A DNA stretch of 64,000 nt from Alphaproteobacteria bacterium (GTDB lineage: Bacteria > Pseudomonadota > Alphaproteobacteria > UBA8366 > GCA-2717185), in contig WLWY01000018.1 of the NCBI GenBank assembly GCA_012103325.1, positions 1 to 64,000 on the forward strand, in the 5' to 3' direction. Positions 50,061-59,427 of the stretch are shown piece by piece. The notes under the pieces were generated by a model. The model did no database searches. It saw nothing but the letters and a program-made list of their open reading frames with translations, and had not been told where the DNA came from. Positions within the stretch are counted from its first letter, which is position 1. Each line of letters starts with the position of its first letter. The position numbers were made by a program, and so were the translations under genes.

Positions 50061-52165
50061 GCGGCTACCGGCTCGGCGTCGACATCGGCGGCACCTTCAC
50101 GGACATCGTGCTGCTCAGCGCGGACGGTGCGCTCTACAACAAGAAGATCCTGTCGACGCCGGACGATTACAGCCGTGCGATTGAGGACGGCGTGCGGGCT
50201 CTACTCGACGCCACGGGCATCCGCGCAGGGGATATCCACGAAGTGGCGCACGGCACGACAGTCGCAACCAACGCCATCATCGAACGCAAGGGCGTACGCG
50301 TCGCGCTGATCACCACCGAAGGCTTCCGCGACATTCTGGAGATCGCCCGCTTCCGCGCTCCGCGCCTTTACGACGTGTCTTTCCGCAAGCCCGAAGCGCT
50401 GGTCGAACGGCGGCTGCGCTTCACCGTGCCGGAACGCATCACGGCGGCAGGCGAAGTCGACCTGCCGCTCGACGAAGACGCGGTCGCGCGCGTCGCGGAA
50501 CGGTGCGCGGCATCGGACGTGAGCGCGGTCGCGGTCTGTTTCATCAACGCCTATGTCGACGGACAGCACGAGGAAGCGGCGGCGGCGATTCTACGCGACA
50601 AGCTGCCGGGGATTCCGGTTACCGTGTCGAGCGAGCTGGTCCCGCAAATCCAGGAATACGAGCGCACCAGCACCGCGGTCGTAAACGCGTATATCCGCCC
50701 GGTCATAGAGCGCTATGCCGAGCGACTCGAAACCCGCCTTGCGGAGATCGGCATCACCGCACCCGTCAATATCATGCAATCGAATGGCGGCGTTCTGCCA
50801 GCCAAGATTGCGGCCCGCAAGCCGATCTTCGTAATCGAAAGCGGTCCCGCCGCAGGAGTCGTCGGCGCGCAACGGCTCGGCGCGAAGCTTGGCATCGACG
50901 ACTGTATCGTCTTCGATATGGGCGGTACGACGGCGAAGGCGACGATCATCGCCGACGGCACGTTCGCTATGGCGCCGGAAACCGAAGTCGGCGGCGACGC
51001 GGCGCTTGGCCACCGCATGACCCAGGGCGGCGGCTATATCGTGCAGGCACCGACGATCGATATCGCGGAAGTCGGCGCCGGTGGCGGCAGCATCGCCTGG
51101 ATCGATTCCGGCGGCGGCATCCAGGTCGGCCCACGCAGTGCCGGCGCTGACCCTGGACCGGTCTGCTACGGTCAGGGCGGCCAAGATGCCACGGTCACCG
51201 ATGCCAACTTGTTGCTCGGCTATCTGAACCCCTCAGCGCTGGTCGGCGGCGAGTTGTCACTCGACCGCGGCGGCGCCGAACGCACTATCGCCGCGCTGGG
51301 CGAGGCCATCGGCCAGACGACGACGGACACGGCCTACGGCATCCACCTGATCGCCAACGCGCGCATGATGCGGGCCTTGAGTTCCGTATCCTCGGAACGC
51401 GGTCTCGATCCGGCGCACTTTCCGCTGATGGCCTTCGGTGGCAATGGCGGCGTGCATGTCTGCAACCTCGCCGAGGCGCTCGGCGCGACGACGGTTCTGG
51501 TGCCACCGGCGGCCGGCCTGTTTAGTGCGCTTGGCTTGTTATTCGCCGATACGGAGCATCAATGCATCCGCGCCTACTACCAGCCCTTCGACGCGCTCGA
51601 CCTCGACGCCTGCAACGCCACCTTCTTGGCGCTCCGCGACGAGGCAGACCATTTGGTCGCGGCAGACGGCTACGCGCCGGATGCGCGCCGTCTCGCCTGT
51701 TCGGCGGAACTGAAATATGTCGGCCAGAACACGGCTCTGGCGCTACCCGTACCGGACCTGCCGCTGACGTCGGATCGGCTGGCGGCGCTGGCTGAGTCTT
51801 TTGCCGTCGCGCACGAAGCGACGTTCGGCTACCGCTCCGATCAGGAACAGGTTCAATTCGTATCGCTCAAAGCAGTCGGCCAGGGGCTTTCCGACACACC
51901 ACGTCTGCCTGATCGCATAACCCTCAGTCTCGACGCGCTGCCGACGGCGTCTACCCGCAGCGCCTATTACGGCCCCGACCATGGCTGGCTCGACACTCCG
52001 GTCCTGCCGCGTACCGCACTCGGAGGCGACCCGCAGGCGGGGCCACTGATCGTCGAGGAATATGACTGCACGACGGTCGTCCGGCCCGGTTGGCAGGCCA
52101 GTCTCGATAGCTGGAATAATATCGTGGTCGAGCGAATGCACCAAGATAGCGAACTCCAGAAATAA
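50057..52165 (+). CDS. hyuA: Hydantoinase/oxoprolinase A-type subunit
   Basis: 702-residue HyuA-family protein with an ASKHA ATPase fold. The N-terminal RLGVDIGGTFTDIVLLSADG phosphate loop, HGTTVATNAIIERKG, VFDMGGTTAKA and GGNGGVHVCNLAEALG are all family marks. It works with HyuB on a cyclic amide or a ketone carboxylation. Length and motif order are normal. It follows hyuB with a 4-nt overlap, so the complex is made in one go. Confidence 0.93.
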   Translation: MSGYRLGVDIGGTFTDIVLLSADGALYNKKILSTPDDYSRAIEDGVRALLDATGIRAGDIHEVAHGTTVATNAIIERKGVRVALITTEGFRDILEIARFRAPRLYDVSFRKPEALVERRLRFTVPERITAAGEVDLPLDEDAVARVAERCAASDVSAVAVCFINAYVDGQHEEAAAAILRDKLPGIPVTVSSELVPQIQEYERTSTAVVNAYIRPVIERYAERLETRLAEIGITAPVNIMQSNGGVLPAKIAARKPIFVIESGPAAGVVGAQRLGAKLGIDDCIVFDMGGTTAKATIIADGTFAMAPETEVGGDAALGHRMTQGGGYIVQAPTIDIAEVGAGGGSIAWIDSGGGIQVGPRSAGADPGPVCYGQGGQDATVTDANLLLGYLNPSALVGGELSLDRGGAERTIAALGEAIGQTTTDTAYGIHLIANARMMRALSSVSSERGLDPAHFPLMAFGGNGGVHVCNLAEALGATTVLVPPAAGLFSALGLLFADTEHQCIRAYYQPFDALDLDACNATFLALRDEADHLVAADGYAPDARRLACSAELKYVGQNTALALPVPDLPLTSDRLAALAESFAVAHEATFGYRSDQEQVQFVSLKAVGQGLSDTPRLPDRITLSLDALPTASTRSAYYGPDHGWLDTPVLPRTALGGDPQAGPLIVEEYDCTTVVRPGWQASLDSWNNIVVERMHQDSELQK

Positions 52166-52245
52166 CGAGAGATAAGCGCCAATAAACGTTGCTACATTTA
52201 AATTACACATAAAGGGAACTTAACCAGCAAGCCTTCGAGGCAAAT

Positions 52246-53253
52246 ATGCGTAAGTCTAATTTCCAAACCTACTTATGGTTTCGTGGCCCATTTCTAGCTG
52301 AAGCGAAATTTCAGAACCTTTTTGAAATTGCATTAGGTGAATTTTGTGATTTTTGGCATAACCGTGAAATTGATATTATGGGAGGCATACGCCGAGTTGT
52401 TATAGCAAAAACAGACCCACCAAAGTACCTTCTCGATAAGGTGAAAGCCCAACGCAGTTTCAGCCCCCGCGTGCCTTCTATTTGCGTTCATCTTTCAACA
52501 CCAAAACTTGAGACCGATGAAACATTTTTTATTGGCCTTAAAGACACAAATGGAAAACTATTAGATTGGGGGATCGAGTACCTCCCTGAGTTTGCAAATT
52601 GGCATATTCAAAAGGTAATCGAAGAAAGCCTTTTAGCATCAAGCCTTGCGACACCAGGTGCATTAAATGTACTGGACGGCTGTTTTACATATCGTCGGTC
52701 ACATTACAGCTACTATGAAGGGTGGCGAAACGGATTCGAGTGGAATTTAAATAGAATTTCAATTAGAAACAAAAGAATATTAAAGAACTTCGACTTAGTA
52801 CCGACATTTAATTGGTTGTCGAAAACAAATGTTTGGAGTGGATCGCGAAGTGCTACAAAAATTGAAAAAGCAATCTGCGCATTTGCATATCTCGGTCGAT
52901 CCGATTCGGAGGTTGAAGCATTGTTTTGGGCGATGTTTGGCATTGAGGCTCTATTTTCGGATGGAACAAGTGGCGTAAGAGAGAAGCTAAGAAGAAGGGT
53001 TCCGGGCTTCATTTCTGGCGTAAGTGCGAAGGATATTTCCCGAATATACGATTATAGATCAACAATGTTTCATGGCGGAGCAAACCTCAGACTTCCAGAG
53101 TATGAAGATTTGGATTTTGAAGATCGACAAACGATCAAACAGGAAAAGCTTGTTGATCTAGCGCGGACGATATTAATATCGTCACTACAAAAACTAGCTG
53201 CACAGAATGCCGTGGACCTTGTTTATCACGATACTCAAGAAATTATTGAATGA
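52246..53253 (+). CDS. AT-rich single gene with Apea-like HEPN domain
   Basis: 335-residue protein whose base composition is far more A+T rich than any neighbour, with Lys/Ile/Asn-heavy codons. The C-terminal 130 residues match the Apea-like HEPN fold: IEKAICAFAYLGRSDSEVEA, LFWAMFGIEALFSDG, VREKLRRRVPG and the RNase-type R-x4-H site in YDYRSTMFHGGANL (Arg then His six on). The N-terminal 200 residues are of unknown fold. A GAGG lies just before the ATG. HEPN proteins of this type are often part of anti-phage or RNA-cleaving systems, and foreign composition supports acquisition. No integrase, partner toxin or antitoxin is adjacent, so function is inferred only. Confidence 0.75.
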   Translation: MRKSNFQTYLWFRGPFLAEAKFQNLFEIALGEFCDFWHNREIDIMGGIRRVVIAKTDPPKYLLDKVKAQRSFSPRVPSICVHLSTPKLETDETFFIGLKDTNGKLLDWGIEYLPEFANWHIQKVIEESLLASSLATPGALNVLDGCFTYRRSHYSYYEGWRNGFEWNLNRISIRNKRILKNFDLVPTFNWLSKTNVWSGSRSATKIEKAICAFAYLGRSDSEVEALFWAMFGIEALFSDGTSGVREKLRRRVPGFISGVSAKDISRIYDYRSTMFHGGANLRLPEYEDLDFEDRQTIKQEKLVDLARTILISSLQKLAAQNAVDLVYHDTQEIIE

Positions 53254-53338
53254 AAATTCTCATTAGAGGAATGTGAATCGCTACCAACTAGAATACCAAC
53301 TACGGCGTGACGTTATAATTTGATCTGTTTCTATCTTG

Positions 53339-55453
53339 CTAAGGCAATTTGAGGCATCTAGTCATCAGCACATCGACGACCATCACTTCACCCGTACCCT
53401 TACGGATCATCACAGGATTGAGGTCGCATTCGGCCACGAGATCCCCGAAGTCTTGCGCCAATTCCGACAGGCTGACGAGCAATTCCGCGAGTGGCTCGGT
53501 ATCCGTTTCCGGGATCAGGTTCCGGTAACCGGCGAGGCGTTTGCCGAGGCTGGTGGCGGCGATCATATCCACTGCTTCCTCGTGAGAAAGCGGGGCCAGC
53601 CCGAGCGCGCGGTCGGCGTAGAGTTCGACCAGGGTCCCGCCGGTGCCGACGACGATCTTCGAACCGAAGGGCGGTGCTGCGACAAAGCCGGCGACCGCTT
53701 CCAGATCGCCGTCGAATTGCGTTTGAAGTTCGTATCCGTCGATCTCGGCCTGCGGCGCTGCCTGGCGAACGTTCGCTTCGATAGTGGCGATCGCGGCCTC
53801 CAGCGCCGCCACGTCCTGCACACCGGTAACGACTCCGCCAAGTTCGGAGCGGTGGGCGATGTCGCCTGACGCAACCTTCACGACCAACGGAAACCCGACC
53901 TCCGTAGCGCGCGCTGCCGCGTCCTCGCGGTTTCGGACGAGGACCGATTTAACGGTGGGAATGCCATAGGCGTCGAGAAGCCGGACACTCTGCTGCGCCG
54001 TTAGTTGACCATCCTGGCGTCCGATCTCTGCCCGCAAGGCAGCAAGAGCTGGATCGTGCAGGTCATCTGACGCGTATCGTTTCGACCGTGCCGACTGTCC
54101 GGCATAACAGCTTCTGATGCCTACCAGCCCCTCCCGCAAGCCACGGATGATTGGAATGCCGTTGCTATCGAACGCCTTTCGGATCTCCGGATGAATGTCC
54201 TGGGAGGAGGGCGAAATGGCGACGATGGGCTTGCCGGCCTTGGCGGCACTTTGGCAGTAGGCTGCAATGACGGTCAGGTAGTAGTGCAGCGACCGTTCGT
54301 TCAGACTCGTTTGACTGTCCTGGATCAACGCCAGAATATCTGTTTCCGGGCTCGCGAGGATGGCGTCGATTCCGCCTTCATTGTTGCGGGTCTCGCGGCC
54401 AACGACGGCGCCCAGATCTATGGGGTTCTGGCCCGGCGTGCCCGGGAGAATTTCCTGCAATGTGCGCGTCGTGGCGTCGCTGAAGGTGGTGAGCGTGGTG
54501 CCGACCGACTCCGCCACATCGCAGGCGAGCGCCGTCTGACCGCCGGAGATTCCCGCTATCGCTAGCTTGCCTACGCCCGGCTGCCGCCCCCAGGCAGCGA
54601 GGCACTGCAGCGACGCGATCAGCTCGTCGTAATCGTCGGCCACGGGGATGCCGCAATCCCGGAAGAAAAGTTCGTAATTATCCGCGGCACTGGTCATCGC
54701 GCCGGTATGCGCACGCGCCGCCGCGGCGCCGGATTGCGAGCGCCCGACATTGAGGACGGCGAGAGATTTCCCACTGATGAACAAGGCTTCGGCCGCCGAC
54801 GCAAAAGCCGTCGGGTCCTTGATGTCTTCCAGGACGATGCCGACGGTCGTGGTGCTGTCGTCTCCGGCAAACCAGTGGAGGTAGTCTGCCGCGGTGATCT
54901 GAAACTCACTGCCGACGGTAACGATCTTGGCGAAGCCAAACGGCGCGGCATTGATAACCGAAATCGCCGCCGAGCCTGACTGCGCGATCAGCGACACCGG
55001 CCCGCGGTGGAGCGATTCCGTCGGCTTGGCAGGGTAGAGGAAAATATCGTCCGTGCCGTTGATCAGCCCCATGCAGTTGGGCCCATGGATATTCATCCGC
55101 GCCGCGCGCGCCATGTTCTGAAACGCGGTCGTTTCTGCGTCCGTGAAACCCGCCGCGAAGAAAATGGCTGAGCGGACGCCCCTGGCGTCGAGCGCCGCCG
55201 CCGTCTCCATCGCCGCGCTGGCGGGTACCGACGCCACTGCCAGGTCCACATCGTCAGGCAGGTCCACGATTGACGCCACGGCCGGCAAGTCTTCGATGGT
55301 GTCCGCACTGGGATGAACGGGGATGATCGCACCCGGAAAGCCGCGGCTCGTCAGATTGCCGATAACAATATTGCCCTGCGACTGGTTGCGCGACGACGCT
55401 CCAATAACCGCCACCGTTTTAGGCCTAACCAGAGTCTCCACGTCTCTTGGCAT
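53339..55453 (-). CDS. ADP-forming acyl-CoA synthetase (acetyl-CoA synthetase, NDP-forming)
   Basis: 704-residue fused protein with CoA-binding, succinyl-CoA-synthetase-like and ATP-grasp domains. The N-terminal VRPKTVAVIGASSRNQSQGN and GFPGAIIPVHPSADTI segments form the CoA-binding part. IAGISGGQTALACDVAESVG is in the ligase part, and GIPTVKSVLVRNREDAAARA with FPLVVKVASGDIAHRSELGG in the ATP-grasp domain. It makes acyl-CoA from an acid, or runs in reverse. It is the last gene of the minus-strand catabolic operon, 11 nt after the amidohydrolase. An in-frame TTG at 55468 overlapping the upstream stop is an alternative start. Confidence 0.88.
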   Translation of the reverse strand: MPRDVETLVRPKTVAVIGASSRNQSQGNIVIGNLTSRGFPGAIIPVHPSADTIEDLPAVASIVDLPDDVDLAVASVPASAAMETAAALDARGVRSAIFFAAGFTDAETTAFQNMARAARMNIHGPNCMGLINGTDDIFLYPAKPTESLHRGPVSLIAQSGSAAISVINAAPFGFAKIVTVGSEFQITAADYLHWFAGDDSTTTVGIVLEDIKDPTAFASAAEALFISGKSLAVLNVGRSQSGAAAARAHTGAMTSAADNYELFFRDCGIPVADDYDELIASLQCLAAWGRQPGVGKLAIAGISGGQTALACDVAESVGTTLTTFSDATTRTLQEILPGTPGQNPIDLGAVVGRETRNNEGGIDAILASPETDILALIQDSQTSLNERSLHYYLTVIAAYCQSAAKAGKPIVAISPSSQDIHPEIRKAFDSNGIPIIRGLREGLVGIRSCYAGQSARSKRYASDDLHDPALAALRAEIGRQDGQLTAQQSVRLLDAYGIPTVKSVLVRNREDAAARATEVGFPLVVKVASGDIAHRSELGGVVTGVQDVAALEAAIATIEANVRQAAPQAEIDGYELQTQFDGDLEAVAGFVAAPPFGSKIVVGTGGTLVELYADRALGLAPLSHEEAVDMIAATSLGKRLAGYRNLIPETDTEPLAELLVSLSELAQDFGDLVAECDLNPVMIRKGTGEVMVVDVLMTRCLKLP

Positions 55454-55464
55454 GGTCAACAAAC

Positions 55465-56358
55465 TCAATCGCTGAAGAAATTCACCGCATTCTGGTAGAA
55501 CCACTTCTCCAGCACGGCTTCCTTCAGAGGAAGTCCTTGATACTCCGCGATCAGGTTCTCGTAACTGGTATTGAACAGGTAACGGGAGAAGCCGGTCATG
55601 ATCTTGTCCTGCAGCAAGGTGTTGCCAAACTGCAGGAATGGTTCCCAGCCGGAACCGCTGGTGCCGAAATGCCGCGGGCGATGCGCGGCGGTGTCGCAAT
55701 ACAGGTTCGGGTGACGGCGCAACAAGGCGACCATGTCGCCGACCCACGGCCAACCCGCCAGCCCAGCGATAATCTTCAGCTCGGGGAAATCGACCGCGAT
55801 ATCGTCGAGGTGCCGCGGATGGCTAATCTCATAGGGCCGGTCGTTGGCATAAGTCATCGCCGTATAGACACGGATCGGAATGTCCAGCTCGACGCACTTC
55901 GCATAAAGTGGGTAGTAGAGCCGGTCGCTGGCCGGCAAATTGTTGTAGAGCGGCGAAACCCGAAGGCCATTGGCGCCGTCCTCCTTGACCAGCCGCTCGA
56001 GTTCGCGCACGCCCCGCATAACATCCCGCGGATTCATCCAGGCGAAGAGCTTGAAACGGTTGGGGTACTCGCGGTGTATTTGGCCGATCTCGCTGTTCGG
56101 AACCCCCACCATAAGACCGAATTCGACGTTCGCCTCATCCATATCCGCGACGACCTGCGCGAGGTTCGCTTCCTTTTTCTCCCCCGCTTCCGCCGAACCG
56201 CCGCCGAAGATCTTCGCGTAATTGTCAAACCCATAACCCTCCGGCCGGTCCAGTGATCCTGGAAATGGTGTGCCCGGCCGGCCCCGCATAAGCGTGTCGT
56301 ACTCCTTCGCCAAGCCGGTTTTCGGCGCGCCGATTTCAAGATCGATTATCTGGCCCAT
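55465..56358 (-). CDS. Amidohydrolase-2 family protein (ACMSD-like)
   Basis: 297-residue TIM-barrel metal-dependent hydrolase or decarboxylase of the amidohydrolase-2 type. The early VADMDEANVEFGLMVGVPNS, the GANGLRVSPLYNN strand, the FPELKIIAGLAGWPWVGDM segment and the TGFSRYLFNTSYENLIAEYQ end match the fold. Several usual His ligands are replaced, for example IAGLAGW where relatives have a conserved His, so metal binding may be weaker or different. Position in the operon before the CoA synthetase suggests a ring-cleavage or decarboxylation product as substrate, which is inference. Confidence 0.8.
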   Translation of the reverse strand: MGQIIDLEIGAPKTGLAKEYDTLMRGRPGTPFPGSLDRPEGYGFDNYAKIFGGGSAEAGEKKEANLAQVVADMDEANVEFGLMVGVPNSEIGQIHREYPNRFKLFAWMNPRDVMRGVRELERLVKEDGANGLRVSPLYNNLPASDRLYYPLYAKCVELDIPIRVYTAMTYANDRPYEISHPRHLDDIAVDFPELKIIAGLAGWPWVGDMVALLRRHPNLYCDTAAHRPRHFGTSGSGWEPFLQFGNTLLQDKIMTGFSRYLFNTSYENLIAEYQGLPLKEAVLEKWFYQNAVNFFSD

Positions 56359-56468
56359 GTTGCTTTCCCCCTGTTTCTATCGTGCCGCTTCATCAAATCG
56401 GCCTGGCTCGCTAAATCGATCGTAGCAACCGAATGGGGGTCAGCGCCAATTCTGCCTCTTGTTGGCGC

Positions 56469-56708
56469 TTAAGCCGTTCGCATCGTTCGGACCAGCCCGT
56501 AAAGGCTGATTGCGAGCCAAAACACCTCCACCAGCGCCGCCGCGAGATTGAACTCATAAGCAAGCGATATCAGAATCAGTGCCGAGCCCAGCGCGTTCAG
56601 AATGGAAAAAAGCGGGCGGGTTGCCGCTATTCGCCCCGATTGCAGTAGCAAATACATGCCGATGATGAGCGCCACGCCGACCGCACCGACGATATCGTGG
56701 AATTCCAA
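56469..56708 (-). CDS. Small CBU_0592-like membrane protein
   Basis: 79-residue protein with two to three hydrophobic helices: VGAVGVALIIGMYLLLQSGR, PLFSILNALGSALILISLAY and the AAALVEVFWLAISLYGLVRT end. This is the layout of the CBU_0592 family, of unknown function. It starts at TTG 56708 with GGAG 7 nt upstream. It lies 19 nt after the TauD gene in the catabolic operon, so it is probably co-expressed. Confidence 0.7.
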   Translation of the reverse strand: MEFHDIVGAVGVALIIGMYLLLQSGRIAATRPLFSILNALGSALILISLAYEFNLAAALVEVFWLAISLYGLVRTMRTA

Positions 56709-56727
56709 TTCCTGTCTCCTAGATGGG

Positions 56728-57594
56728 TTATGCGACGGGTTCGGTTTCGCGCAGCGTCGTGCGATGCATAAGCCGCCGGTGGCGTTCCATATCGAAGGGC
56801 GTGGCGGCATGCAGGGCGCGCCGATTATCCCACAACACGGCATCGTGCTTGCGCCAGACATGGCGGTAGACGAAGGCCGGCTGGGTCGCGTGCGCCGTCA
56901 ACTCGCGAACGAACCGCAAGCCGTCTTCGCGTGACCGGCCGCGGATACCGATCGTAATCTTGGCGCCGAAATACAGCGCGGGGCGGCCGGTCCTCGGATG
57001 CCGCCGCACCAGGGGCCAGGTCACCGACTCAGGCATCGCTTCCTGGCGTCCGGGATCGTATTCATCCTCTTCCGCCTGATCGCGCAGATAGGCGCGCAGC
57101 CCCGCGACCGAGTGAATGGCCTCGAGCCGGCCATATGCCTCTTTGTCCTCGAGCGACAGCCCGTCATAAGCGCTGTACATGCAGGCGAACAGGGTATCGC
57201 CACCTTCCTCCGGGATTTCCTTGGCGTAGAGCAGCGAGGCCCGCGACGGCTCCGAGCGGTGGATATGATCGGTATGCCATTCGAGATCGTCGCTACCGGC
57301 TTTCGGCGCGAAGGTCACGGTCTTAGCGCCCGTATTGCCTACAACGAAGATTTCAGGCTGTCCGTCCAACCGCGCATCGATGTTGGCGGTCAGTTCGAGC
57401 GGCCCCAGAGCGGCCGAAAATGTGACCTGCTGCGCCGGTGTCACGATCTGGTTCGGAAAGATCAATACGCCGTACGTTTCCAATGCGGTTTCGATCACCT
57501 CGATCGTCGCATCATCGGGCGGGGTTCGCATGTCCACACCTTCGACAGTCGCGCCCAGCGCCGCGTCGGTCGGGGTTATCGAGACAGCAGGCAC
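56728..57594 (-). CDS. TauD/TfdA-family 2-oxoglutarate dioxygenase
   Basis: 288-residue Fe(II)/2-oxoglutarate oxygenase. The facial triad is visible: His-x-Asp in LEWHTDHIHRSEPSRASLLY and the distal His in RALHAATPFDMERHRRLMHR, whose later Arg should bind 2-oxoglutarate. Such enzymes hydroxylate taurine, 2,4-D or other acids. It starts at GTG 57594, 2 nt after the aldolase stop. Together with the aldolase and the CoA ligase it suggests degradation of one carbon source, identity unknown. Confidence 0.9.
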   Translation of the reverse strand: MPAVSITPTDAALGATVEGVDMRTPPDDATIEVIETALETYGVLIFPNQIVTPAQQVTFSAALGPLELTANIDARLDGQPEIFVVGNTGAKTVTFAPKAGSDDLEWHTDHIHRSEPSRASLLYAKEIPEEGGDTLFACMYSAYDGLSLEDKEAYGRLEAIHSVAGLRAYLRDQAEEDEYDPGRQEAMPESVTWPLVRRHPRTGRPALYFGAKITIGIRGRSREDGLRFVRELTAHATQPAFVYRHVWRKHDAVLWDNRRALHAATPFDMERHRRLMHRTTLRETEPVA

Positions 57595-57596
57595 GC

Positions 57597-58391
57597 CTAC
57601 AACCCGCCAGCCAGCGCCTCGCGGAGAGCTTCCGTGTGGCTAGTGGCCGCCGCCTGAAGAAACTTCAGGTCCGTTTGCGTGGTCACGAATTTCACTCCTT
57701 TGCGGATGAAATCGACCTGGCGCGCCAGATCCCGCTCGCCGCCGAGACCGGGAATTTTGCCACTTGTCGCGCAGGCGGCGATGATGCGGTCGACGGCAGC
57801 GATATGTTCCGGATCACCGAACTGACCCGGCTTGCCCATGTCGATCAGCAGATCGTTGCTGCCGATATGAACGACATCGACCCCGTCCACGGCGGCAATG
57901 GCCTCGACATTCTCCAGCCCTTCCCGCGTTTCGATCATGCAGGCAACCAAGGTCAGGTCGTTGATCCGCGCCGTGGCCTCGCCGACCGGGATCGGCTCAT
58001 AATTGAAATTCGGGTAGCCGCCGCCAGCCGAACGCTTGCCGACTGGCGGGAATTTCGCATGAGCCACGCCGCGCCGCGCGTCGTCGGCTGTGTTGACATC
58101 GGGAAACACGATGCCGGTGACGCCGTTGTCGAGCAGCAGCGCCGTGTTGGGATCGTCACAGCTTCGGACCCGGACCAACGGTGCGATGCCGCAACCGAGC
58201 GCGGTATTGGCGATGTGCCCCACCGTCTCCACATCGAACAACGCGTGCTGCATGTCGATGAACAGGAAGTCGTGCCCGGAAGATTTCGCGATCCTTGCGA
58301 TATCTCCCGAGCGCGCCATCCGGACGTTCATGCCAAGCGCGACTTCGCCCGCCGCCATGCGCGCCTTAACCGGGTTTTCGTTCACTGCCAT
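57597..58391 (-). CDS. HpcH/HpaI-family aldolase
   Basis: 264-residue metal-dependent class II aldolase of the HpcH/HpaI family, which cleaves or forms 4-hydroxy-2-oxo acids. The HDFLFIDMQHALFDVETVGH block, PLVRVRSCDDPNTALLLDNG (phosphate-binding Arg), GIVFPDVNTADDARRGV, and the metal site VACMIETREGLENVEAIAAV (Glu) with VHIGSNDLLIDMG (Asp) are all present. It ends 2 nt before TauD. NIPSNAP is 7 nt upstream on the same strand. Confidence 0.9.
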   Translation of the reverse strand: MAVNENPVKARMAAGEVALGMNVRMARSGDIARIAKSSGHDFLFIDMQHALFDVETVGHIANTALGCGIAPLVRVRSCDDPNTALLLDNGVTGIVFPDVNTADDARRGVAHAKFPPVGKRSAGGGYPNFNYEPIPVGEATARINDLTLVACMIETREGLENVEAIAAVDGVDVVHIGSNDLLIDMGKPGQFGDPEHIAAVDRIIAACATSGKIPGLGGERDLARQVDFIRKGVKFVTTQTDLKFLQAAATSHTEALREALAGGL

Positions 58392-58398
58392 CGCGCTG

Positions 58399-58725
58399 CT
58401 ACTTCACGGACGAGAAGCTGGTCGGTTGCAGCATGTAGTTCACGACCGACGCGACGATCGCGCCGTCCTTCTCCGTCTCCGCGCGCTTTTCATGCCACTC
58501 CGGGTCGGCGGCGAACTTGTTCCATTTTTCTTCGCGCTCTGCCAGGGATTCCCATTCCAGCATATAGTACAAATCCTGGTTCGAATCGCCGACCAGGACT
58601 GTCCAAAAGCCAGCCTGGCGAATGCCATGCTTTTCCCAAAGCTTCAGCGTGATGGTGTCGAAGCGGTTCAAAAGTGCGGGCAGCCGGCCCGAAACGCAGT
58701 GATAAATACGCAGTTCGTGGATCAT
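58399..58725 (-). CDS. NIPSNAP-family protein
   Basis: 108-residue protein of the NIPSNAP/dimeric alpha-beta-barrel family: MIHELRIYHCVSGRLPALLN at the start, LYYMLEWESLAEREEKWNKF and the DPEWHEKRAETEK segment at the end are characteristic. Function in bacteria is undefined, but these often accompany catabolic oxygenases and hydrolases, as here. It leads the operon NIPSNAP-HpcH-TauD-CBU_0592-amidohydrolase-CoA ligase. Confidence 0.87.
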   Translation of the reverse strand: MIHELRIYHCVSGRLPALLNRFDTITLKLWEKHGIRQAGFWTVLVGDSNQDLYYMLEWESLAEREEKWNKFAADPEWHEKRAETEKDGAIVASVVNYMLQPTSFSSVK

Positions 58726-58892
58726 GATTCATATCCTCCCTGATTTGATCTCTTGACCTTTCTAGTCCGTCTCGACCGAAATGGGAATGCCAGGGCTGTT
58801 CAGCGTCGATACGCCGCGGGAACATTCCTTGCCGCAAGGCCCACCGATGCTATCCTACAAACCATTCCCATTCGGCGACGGAACCGATCGAA

Positions 58893-59309
58893 ATGGCGAT
58901 TCGGAATATGGCGAGAAGCCGCGTTTATCGACGGCGTTGGGTGGCGATCGTCGCCTCACTCGCGCTGATTCTGCAATCGCTCCTTGCGGCCGACCTGATG
59001 GCGGCAGTCGCGACCGGCAGCGGGAGCGATTTCCGGACCATAATGATCTGTACCGGCGACGGTTATCGGCAGATTACACTCGACGCGAACAACAACCCGG
59101 TCGCGCCGCTGACAAATGGCGAGGCAGACGACTGCCCCGTTTGCGTTCTCGCATCCAGCTATCCGCTTTCCCTGCCAGCGGCCCTGCGCGTGTCATTCGA
59201 AACAGCGCCCTGCGTCAACCTTTCGCCGTTTGATTTACAGACAAACGCGATTGGTTGGGCCTCTTACGCTCGCTACGGCCGCGGTCCACCGCTCTCAATC
59301 CGGCTTTAG
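58893..59309 (+). CDS. DUF2946-like exported protein
   Basis: 138-residue protein with an N-terminal membrane or signal helix (VAIVASLALILQSLLAADLM). A DDCPVCVLAS Cys-x-x-Cys and the C-terminal YGRGPPLSIRL resemble DUF2946, a small family often near copper genes. The next gene in the same direction is a PCu(A)C copper chaperone, which strengthens the copper association, but a binding role is inference. The start ATG 58893 is the first usable one. Confidence 0.7.
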   Translation: MAIRNMARSRVYRRRWVAIVASLALILQSLLAADLMAAVATGSGSDFRTIMICTGDGYRQITLDANNNPVAPLTNGEADDCPVCVLASSYPLSLPAALRVSFETAPCVNLSPFDLQTNAIGWASYARYGRGPPLSIRL

Positions 59310-59427
59310 AGAACGCGTTTTCCGCACCGCCGAAGACTTAAAACTGGCGTGCCCTTCCCAGCAATCGAATACCGGACGTTCGTGGCGGCGGCCTATGCCA
59401 AACCGCACACCGAACGGGAGACATACA

